From NCBI RefSeq assembly GCF_040869045.1, contig NC_090321.1:91990603-92054602 (forward strand): a stretch of 64,000 nt of DNA, written 5' to 3'. The position numbers were made by a program, and so were the translations under genes. The notes under the pieces are model-generated. The model saw only the letters and a program-made list of their open reading frames with translations. It had not been told where the DNA came from and did no database searches. Of this stretch, positions 56,690 to 64,000 are shown piece after piece. This DNA is from Eurosta solidaginis. Lineage: Eukaryota; Arthropoda; Insecta; Diptera; Tephritidae. Numbering within the stretch: position 1 is the stretch's first letter; each line of letters starts with the position of its first letter.

Positions 56690-57010
56690 GTGTCGAAGAT
56701 CATGTGCAGGTCTTACAATCTTAGATTATTAAAGCTACTCTTATCATTGAGAAGAGGGGACTATAGGATCAAGATGGGTATCCTGTCTGAGCACTGCCTT
56801 TTGGCGTCATATGCTTTTTAGTAAGGTTATGTCAGTTTTAGCAGATGGAGGAAGTGCAGCTTAGAGGAGATAACGATCGAGCACGTCTTGTGCTCGTTCC
56901 CCGCGCTTGCGTTTTTTCAGTTTGGTCGTTGAGCAAACTTCTGGTAACACTATAGACTTACTCAGTCTATGTGAGGATCAGTCAGCGTAACCTAATCTAA
57001 CCTTACTATA
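56690..57010 (+). pseudogene. RNase-H-type non-LTR retrotransposon, 3' end
   Basis: GTGTCGAAGATCATGTGCAG onward matches the copy at 1336-2690 and the tail of the 42.6-43.8 kb copy: Cys-His tail coding with ACGATCGAGCACGTCTTGTG, then the 3' UTR ending CCTAATCTAACCTTA. A deletion near 56910 joins the CGCTTGCG part to the 3' UTR. No enzyme domain remains. Confidence 0.75.
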
Positions 57011-57613
57011 AGAGAAATTGTATGAAAAATAAAAACTTTTTCAATGTAATGATCCGTACTTCGCTTAGCGGGTTTCCTTTTACATCGTACTACTTCGGGT
57101 TGTGAACTGTGTTTGAAGTTCTATGGCCGAAGCTCACCGGAAATTTGCAAAGATTTTGGAACTTTTCCTCGAGATATCTCGAGAAAAATAAAAAAAAATT
57201 GATAAAAATGCGAGTGTAAACGTTTAGTAAAAAAGATTCGGTACAAAGTAAGATTTTCCCGATTCGGATAAGGCCAAGTTCTCTCTACTAAATTATTTCT
57301 TAAAAACACCTTATTTTCCAGATATTTTGAAAGAATTGTTGAGTTTTGTTTTCATTCAACTGAGTTTTTACTTCTACTGCAGAATTTTGCTGGGCGGAAT
57401 TAGTAGCTTTTATCGCGGCGTCGACGATATCAGAATTCGTATCCGCCAATGGCTAAAGCTAGACATTGGGAATATCCCTGATGTGTTTATGTGACCGTAT
57501 ATATGTATACAGATTTGAGTTTAATTAAACACAATAATAATTAATCTTAATAATAAATAATAATAATAATAATAATATAATAATCTTAATAATCTTAATA
57601 ATTAATAATAATT
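57011..57613. other. Intergenic DNA ending in a (TAA)n microsatellite
   Basis: No gene seen. From about 57528 to 57612 the sequence is an impure (TAA)n/(TTAATAATC)n tract that directly adjoins the next non-LTR fragment. Confidence 0.5.
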
Positions 57614-58537
57614 TTGAACATCCACGTCGATGGCTCTACGCTAACGACTGTCCTATACCCCAAAATCTTGGGTGTGACGTTTGATCAGGATCTACATTTT
57701 GGTGAGCACGCAGCCGCAATTGTTCCGAGAATTCAGAGCCGTAACAAAATCCTCAAATCCCTTGCTGGCAGTACCTGGGGAAAAGATAAAGAAACGCTCA
57801 TGACTACATACAAAACAATTAGCCAGCCGATTACGTGCTACGCGTCACCCATATGGTCGCCAAGCCTAAAAATTACCCACTGGAAGAAGCTACAGGCCTG
57901 CCAAAATACTGCTCTCAGAATTGCCACGGGCTGTCTTCTTATGTCCCCAGAACACCATCTACATAATGAGGCGAGAATACTCCCCATCAGGGAAAGAAAC
58001 GAGATGCTGACCAAACAGTTCCTGTTGAATACCCAGAAACCTGGGCATCCCAACAGACATCTGATTGACGAGCCAGCACCGCCTAGGGGCTTAAGGAGTC
58101 ATCTCCGTAAGCATTTTGAGGAAATACGGCATCTGAGAACACAGCCGTATGAAGCGAAAAAACACAAGCAGGTCCTTGGTGAACTCCACAAACAGGCGTC
58201 GGACCTTTATGCCGGGAATTGCCCGGTGAACCCAGTACTCAAAGTAAAGTATCCAAAACTTGCGGAAGAGGAACGCATACTCCCCAGGGAAACGCGTGTC
58301 ACTCTGGCTCAACTTCGTTCTGGATACTGTAACAGGCTAAACTCTTACCTATCCAGAATCAACCCCGACATACAAAATGTATCCCCCGCTTGCAATGTGT
58401 CCCCACATGACACCAACCATCTCTTTAATTGTAATGTGGAACCAACGCCTCTAACACCCCTTTCCCTATGGTCCACCCCTGTTGAAACAGCAAGTTTCCT
58501 TGGACTCCCGTTAGAGGATATTGATGACAGTTTGTGA
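57614..58537 (+). CDS. C-terminal part of a jockey-type reverse transcriptase ORF (partial)
   Basis: 307 open codons. It corresponds to the part of a jockey-clade protein after the RT palm: VLYPKILGVTFDQDLHFGEH (thumb-side block, residues ~13-32), LAGSTWGKDKETLMTTYKT, ITCYASPIWSPSL, and a C-terminal Cys-His cluster (ACNVSPHDTNHLFNCNVEPT, ~residues 265-284) followed by PLSLWSTPVETASFLGLPL, a typical C-terminus in this group. The RT catalytic YADD region and the endonuclease lie upstream in the family and are missing, so this piece has no enzymatic activity. The Met at 57614 is not the native start. The intact frame suggests a fairly recent insertion. Confidence 0.85.
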   Translation: MNIHVDGSTLTTVLYPKILGVTFDQDLHFGEHAAAIVPRIQSRNKILKSLAGSTWGKDKETLMTTYKTISQPITCYASPIWSPSLKITHWKKLQACQNTALRIATGCLLMSPEHHLHNEARILPIRERNEMLTKQFLLNTQKPGHPNRHLIDEPAPPRGLRSHLRKHFEEIRHLRTQPYEAKKHKQVLGELHKQASDLYAGNCPVNPVLKVKYPKLAEEERILPRETRVTLAQLRSGYCNRLNSYLSRINPDIQNVSPACNVSPHDTNHLFNCNVEPTPLTPLSLWSTPVETASFLGLPLEDIDDSL

Positions 58538-58592
58538 TCGGTAGCGTCTGTTAGGTGGGGCGAAGCACTGCTACAACAACAACAACAACAAC
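57614..58592 (+). mobile_element. Jockey-type non-LTR retrotransposon, 5'-truncated, with 3' end
   Basis: The C-terminal coding region (57614-58537) is followed by a ~50-bp 3' UTR ending GCACTGCTACAACAACAACA and a (CAA)n tail to 58592. This is the least damaged of three related copies (others at 3.56-4.08 and 44.73-45.40 kb). Its 5' edge meets a (TAA)n microsatellite. Confidence 0.85.
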
Positions 58593-60307
58593 ATCTTTTA
58601 CGTGCCACAGAGTAACCATGATATTTTTCATGACTTCGTACATATTGTTTTCGCGGAACATACTTGCTTGTTTTTAAATGCACTTAAAGAGTAAAGGGTG
58701 ACAATGGTTCTTTGCCCAATTTTTCTTAAAAATTTGAAACTACAACTTTGGCTCGCTGTACAAAGATTAACAAAATGCCGAGAAAATCCTTAGCAACATG
58801 TTGGATCAACTCGTGTCAACCTACTGCCGCCTCCGAGATTAATTAGAAACATTTATTTGCGAGTGTACAGTATAATTATGAAAAAAAATTACTCGGTGTG
58901 AATTTCGGTATACAATTATTTCCCGCGGTCAAACGGATGATTCGCTTGCTCACGACATATCGCATACCTAAATCAATAAGTGCTAGCTAAAAAATCTGGA
59001 ATTTCGAAGTTATGTATACCACCGGTATTCCCAATTCAATATCTACCGAACTGTAAACTCGATTTACTAAAACGTACACTAATCAGTGAGAAAAGGCTTT
59101 GTAAAAATAAAAGTTGCATTAACGCAAGTTGGAGAAGAAGTCAGTTCTCTGAACATTGCTATTTTTTTAGTTGACCACTGTTTTGATCTGTGTGCGATAT
59201 GTGCGGGTCCACATCAAACCGCAATATTTAACAAATTTGAAAAAAAAGTGAGCCCTTGACTTGCTGATTTCTTTAATAATTTTTAAAAATAGTTTGACAG
59301 TTGCATAGTTGTCGTTTGAGTGAAAATGGCTTTAAGTCACTGATTGTATAACGTGATACGGGCCAGTCCTAAAGGGACATATTAATTAACCTGAATTCAT
59401 TATCTAAACCTATTTTTAAAGCTGTAATTGCTCATACACAATTATATTATATTTTATTATTTTGTATTACATTTGTTTATCTCTACGTAGTCAGTAAGTA
59501 TATTTTTGGACTAGACTACTTTTGAAATTTGTAACTGATCAAATTAATTGCATACTAAAGTAAACTTGCCCATACATAAAAAATAAACCTCGAAATTACT
59601 TATGGTGTAAATATTTAATTTTGGGTTTGACGTTCACCTATGTCTTTTTTTAGAAAAGCACGAAATGTCCTTGTTTCATAGAATGTCCTGCAAAACTCAG
59701 TTTCTTTTAACCCTCAAGACAGAAATATGTTTCAACAGAAAAATAAATTGATGCAATTTGGGTTTAAATGAGTGGTGTTCATACAACTCAATCTAGCTTA
59801 CATAATAATAATTTTATAGCTGGTTGGCTCATCTCTACAGCAACAACATACCTTTATTCAGACTGTCAAAATGTGCGTGTTGGTATTAGGCGAATGGAAT
59901 GGAATGAAAACATAAAACTTTGAAATTTTTGTGTGTTGTAAGAAAATGTGTTCAATGTTTTGTTTTCATTTAGAGTTTCCCTTCTTCTTTTGACAATCCC
60001 TACTCCAGTGAAATGAAAAAAATACAATCAGCTGATGAGATTACCCAACCATATAGTTGAGCCATGCGTAACTGACGTTTAAATCTACTCAATAAACACA
60101 CTCTACAAGGTTGCATTTGCAGTTTGAAACAATTTTTTTTTTTTTTTTTCATTGGCAATTTACTATATGATAAATTACGTAATAAATTGCCCAAATGGTA
60201 TAAATTGCCCAAATGGTATAAATTGCCAATTTGGTGTGTGTTTGTACATAGTATTATTCTCGTTCATTTCGGTTCGATACTTTTTTTAATACTACTTGCA
60301 AATACTT
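58593..60307. other. Intergenic DNA, no gene seen
   Basis: AT-rich. Only a three-copy 18-bp tandem repeat at 60182-60235 (annotated separately) and homopolymer T runs stand out. Confidence 0.4.
60182..60235 (+). repeat. 18-bp tandem repeat, three copies
   Basis: ATAAATTGCCCAAATGGT twice, then ATAAATTGCCAATTTGGT. Confidence 0.9.
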
Positions 60308-60417
60308 GCGGCCGCCATGGTGTGGTTATAGCGTGCTCCGCATATCACACCGAAAATTCTGGGTTCAAGTCGCGGGGAACATCAACAATTTAGAAACAAG
60401 TTTTTTTTTAATTAAAA
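60308..60417 (+). mobile_element. tRNA-derived SINE, copy 3, left part
   Basis: GCGGCCGCCATGGTGTGG and a B-box-like GGGTTCAAGTC match the head of the SINEs at 14791 and 40945. The sequence follows them to the AATTAA before the HLE insertion. The body apparently resumes after the HLE at 63980 (AAAAGTTTTTTTAAGCGGGG, matching the GAAAATTTTTCTAAGCGGGG of copy 1) and leaves the window. Confidence 0.7.
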
Positions 60418-60524
60418 ACAAGTAAGGAAGGTTAAGTTCGGGTGTAACCGAACATTAAATACTCAGTTGAGAGCTATGGTGGCAACATAAGGGAAAATAA
60501 CCATGTAGGAAAATGAACCGAGGG

Positions 60525-61392
60525 CAGGGGCAGATACAGGTCTCCAGATGAGGGGGGGCGATCATGGCCGAAAGCTCAAAATCCATTTTTGCCATGGAAG
60601 TCAGTAATATAAATTAATGATTAACTTCAGAACACCATTTTGACATAATTACAATTAAACGTATCGAATTTATCTTAAAGCACTCAAATTAGCTCAACTA
60701 ATTGAAAGAATTCGAACAAAAAACAATCAAGAAATGATTTTATACAGCTCAAAGGTAGAAGCTAGTTCTTTCTGATAAGAGAGTTTCACTTGTGGCTTTA
60801 ACTAAGTGGAGTTATTTTGAATCTATATCTATTGCAGCAATCAAAAAAGGAAAAAAAGAGATGAATAATTTGACTTCAGACCCCATTCTTGGAAACGAAT
60901 GAACTTTTGTTTGCAACGAATGAACCTTTGTTTACAATTGAATGAACAGACAGCTGATTTCGAGCCCCATTCCTGGAAACGAATTGAGAGAGAATAAAAG
61001 TTTCGTATCAGGTCATCAGTGGCTCTGATATTGCATAAATGAAACGACATATTAGGTGTGTTCCGGAACTTTTATAAAAAAAAATGAAGTTGGTTGGTGA
61101 TATGAAGAATTTTTTTATGTTTTGCAAGGTCACCATGTTTCAACTATTTTATTCACAAACCATGGCATATCTGCGGCAATAAGCGGAAAAAGCAAAACTC
61201 ACTTATTTATTATTTACCTTTTTTCGCTAGACAAGCAGACAAAAGAAGATAAGAAATATTTCATTCAATCTCAATTTTACGGAAATCTAAAAAATGCATT
61301 TAAATTTCTGGCAAATTAAGCACGCCCAATATTTATTCAGGGGGGGGGGGGGGGGCGATCGCCCCATCGCCTCTCCCCTGTATCCGCCATTG
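60525..61392. mobile_element. hAT-type non-autonomous element
   Basis: 868 bp with a perfect 8-bp target duplication ACCGAGGG (60517-60524 and 61393-61400). Imperfect inverted ends: left CAGGGGCAGATACAGG, right in complement CAATGGCGGATACAGG. An 8-bp duplication with CAG/CA...GGCGGATAC ends is typical of hAT elements. No transposase frame. It contains a run of about 18 G at 61340-61357 near the right end. Confidence 0.85.
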
Positions 61393-62690
61393 ACCGAGGG
61401 TAACCCAGGAATGTGTTTGTATGACATGTGTATCAAATGAAAGGTATTAAAGAGTATTTTAAGAGGGAGTGGGCCATAGTTCTATAAGTGGCCGCCATTT
61501 AGGGATATCACCATAAAGGTGGATCAGGGTTGACTCTAGAATTTGTTTGTGCGATATGGGTATCAAATGAAAGGTGTTAATGAGTATTTTAAAAGGGAGT
61601 GATCCTTATTTCCAAAGGTGGACGCCGTTTCGAGATATCGGCATAAAGGTGGACCAGGGGTGACTCTAGAATGCGTTTATACAATATGGGTATCAAACGA
61701 AAGGTGTTAATGAGTGTTTTAAAAGGGCGTGGGACTTAGTTCTGTAGGTGGACGCCTTTTCGAGATATCGCCCTAAAGGTGGACCAGGGGTGACTCTAGA
61801 ATGTGTTTGTACGATATGGGTATCAAATTAAAGGTATTAATGAGGGTTTTAAAAGGAAGTGGTGGTAATTGTATAGGTGGTCGCCTTTTCGAGATATTGG
61901 CATAAAGGTGGACCAGGGGTGACTCTGGAATGCGTTTGTACAATATGGGTATCAAACGAAAGGTGTTAATGAGTATTTTAAAAGGGCGTGGGGCTTAGTT
62001 CAATAGGTGGACGCCTTTTCGAGATATTGCCATAAAGGTGGACCAGGGGTGACTCTAGAATGTGTTTGTACAATATGGCTATCAAACGAAAGGTGTTAAT
62101 GAGTATATTAAAAGGACGTGGGGCTTAGTTCTATAGGTGGACGCCTTTTCGAGATATCGCCATAAAGGTGGACCAGGGGTGACTCTAGAATGTGTTTGTA
62201 CGACATGGGTATCAAATTAAAAGTATTAATGAGGGTTTTAAAAGGGAGTGGTGGTAGTTGTATAGGTGGTCGCCTTTTCGAGATATCGGCATAACGGTTG
62301 ACCAGGGGTGACTCTAGAATGCGCTTGTACAATATGGGTATCAAACGAAAGGTATTAATGAGTATTTTAAAAGGGGGTGGGCCTTAGTTCTATAGGTGGA
62401 CGCCTTCTCGAGATATAGCCATAAAGGTGGACCAGGGGTGACTCTAGAATATATTTGTACGATATGGGTATCAAATGAAAGGTGTTAATTAGTATTTTAA
62501 AAGGGCGCGGGGCTTAGTTCTATAGATGGACGCCTTTTCGAGATATCGCCATAAAGGTGGACCAGGGGTGACTCTAGAATGTGTTTGTACGATATGGGTA
62601 TCAAATTAAAGGTATTAATGAGGCTTTTAAAAGGGAGTGGTGGTAGTTGTATATGTGAAGGCGTTTTCCAAATATCGAGAAAAATGTGGA
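61390..62690 (+). repeat. 130-bp tandem array in copy 11
   Basis: About ten units. A two- or three-unit block with GGAAGTGGTGGTAATTG / GGGAGTGGTGGTAGTTG recurs at about 61855, 62247 and 62635, giving a higher-order period of ~390 bp (three units). Confidence 0.82.
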
Positions 62691-63979
62691 CCAGGGTGAC
62701 CCAGAACATCGTCTGTTGGATACCGGTAATTTATTTATATATATAATACCACGAACAGTTTTCGTGCCAAGATTTCAAGGGTTTTTTATTTCGACTTGCA
62801 GACCTTTTTCATTTTCTTCTACTTAATATGGTAGGTGTCACACCCTTTTTACAAAGTTTTTTTCTAAAGTTATATTTTGCGTCAACAGACCAATACAATT
62901 ACCATGTTTCATCTCTTTTTTCGTATTTGGTATAGAATTATTGCATTTTTTTCGTTTTTCGTAATCGAAAAAGTGGGCGTGGTCATAGTCCGATTTCGGC
63001 CATTTTTGATACCAAAGATATATCGATGTTTGCTCAAGTTATTGTGTTAACGGCCGAGCGGAACGACAGACGATAGACTGTGTATAAAAACTGGGTGTGG
63101 CTTCAACCGATTTCGCCCTTTTTCACAGAAATAAGTTATCGTCCCAGAATCTAAGCCTCTACCAAATTTCACAAGGATTGGTAAATTTTTGTTCGACTTA
63201 TGGCATTAAAAATATCCTAGACAAATTAAATGAAAAAGGGCGGAGCCACGCCCATTTTGAAATTTTCTTTTATTTTTGCATTTTGTTGCACCATATCATT
63301 ACTGGAGTTGAATGTTGACATAATTTACTTATATGCTGTAAAGATATTAAATTTTTTGTTAAAATTTGGCTTTAAAAAAAATTGTTTCAAAGTGGGCGTG
63401 GTCGTTCTCCGATTTTGCTAATGTTTATTAAGCATACATATAGTAATAGGAGTAACGTTCCTGCCAAATTTCATCACGATATCTCCAACGACTGCGAAAT
63501 TACAGCTTGCAAACTTTTAAATTACCTTCTTTTAAAAGTGGGCGGTGCCACGCCCATTGTCAAAAATTTTACAAATTTTCTATTCTGCGTCATAAGTTCA
63601 ACTCACCTACCAAGTTTCATCGCTTTATTCGTCTTTGGTAATGAATTATCGCACTTTTTAGGTTTTTCGAAATTTTCGATATCGAAAAAGTGGGCGTGTT
63701 TATAGTCCGATATTGTTCATTTTAAATAGCGATCTGAGATGAGTGTCCAGGAACCTACATACCAAATTTCATCAAGATACCTCAAAATTTACTCAAGTTA
63801 TCGTGTTAACGGACAGACGGACGGACGGACGGACGGACATGGCTCAATCAAATTTTTTTTCGATCCTGATGATTTTGATATATGGAAGTCTATATCTATC
63901 TCGATTCTTTTATACCTGTACAACCAACCGTTATCCAATCAAAGTTAATATGCTCTGTGAGCTCTGCTCAACTGAGTAG

Positions 63980-64000
63980 AAAAAGTTTTTTTAAGCGGGG
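63980..64000 (+). mobile_element. tRNA-derived SINE, copy 3, start of right part
   Basis: AAAAGTTTTTTTAAGCGGGG matches the SINE body just downstream of the point where copy 3 was interrupted. It is cut by the window end, so the match is only ~20 bp. Confidence 0.5.

Larger units (their letters stand above)
60418..63979 (+). mobile_element. Helentron-like element, copy 11, inserted in a SINE and split by a hAT-type MITE
   Basis: Starts ACAAGTAAGGAAGG, ends CTCAACTGAGTAG (usual ...GAGTAT with a terminal substitution). The 130-bp array (about 61390-62690) is cut near its left end by an 868-bp insertion (60525-61392). The 3' part is standard, with a (GGAC)n tract at about 63814-63838. Inserted between A and A of the SINE body with no target duplication visible. 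Confidence 0.85.

Overview
The window looks like dipteran nuclear DNA, most likely from a tephritid fruit fly (Bactrocera, Rhagoletis or Ceratitis type). It is AT-rich, has no operon structure, and is built almost wholly from insect transposable elements (TEs), including long elements that open with ACAAGTAAGGAAGG and a TTCGG/CCGAA hairpin, which I associate with tephritid genomes. The taxon is inferred from this repeat content and was not checked by search. I found no convincing host gene, rRNA or functional tRNA. Every substantial open frame is TE-derived, apart from chance frames in tandem repeats.

Layout. 1-9 kb: a 3' fragment of an RNase-H-type non-LTR element, interrupted by a (CAA)n-tailed SINE-like element and by a solo Ty3/gypsy LTR; jockey-type and other non-LTR scraps; and a GTGGGCGTGG-rich tandem array. 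9-11.7 kb: the first long Helentron-like element (called HLE below), with a 130-bp internal tandem repeat. 12.0-18.85 kb: an internally deleted Ty3/gypsy element whose 5' LTR holds a 3.2-kb DNA transposon with ~0.5-kb inverted repeats (itself carrying a tRNA-derived SINE) and a 242-bp MITE. 19.06-19.99 kb: a hairpin-rich TIR element. 21.7-32.9 kb: two HLEs in direct tandem. The first is interrupted by an RTE-type retrotransposon with an intact 729-codon frame, the second by a further tandem pair of HLEs in the opposite orientation. 33.5-34.1 kb: a MITE with a 9-bp target duplication. 34.3-38.7 kb: a non-autonomous Helitron (TC...CTAG ends) carrying ~3.4 kb of GC-rich minisatellite. 38.8-41.3 kb: another HLE and a full-length SINE. 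42.6-45.4 kb: decayed non-LTR fragments. 47.9-49.3 kb: a broken Tc3-like transposon. 49.3-56.7 kb: three HLE copies with abnormal junctions. 56.7-58.6 kb: non-LTR 3' ends, including a 307-codon jockey-type frame. 60.3-64.0 kb: a SINE split by an HLE that is itself split by a hAT-type MITE.

The main result is structural. Several nested insertions give exact element ends and target duplications from the sequence alone. They include an HLE insertion that shows no target duplication and a T|T target, together with head-to-tail HLE tandems separated by two bases. Both fit rolling-circle (Helentron) transposition. The parts do not form a pathway. They are parasites that share machinery: the SINE-like element ends in the same (CAA)n tail as the jockey-type element, and the MITEs depend on transposases encoded elsewhere. 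The best candidates for something undescribed are the long-TIR DNA transposon at 12.07-15.24 kb, the 9-bp-TSD MITE, and the satellite-carrying Helitron and HLE families.
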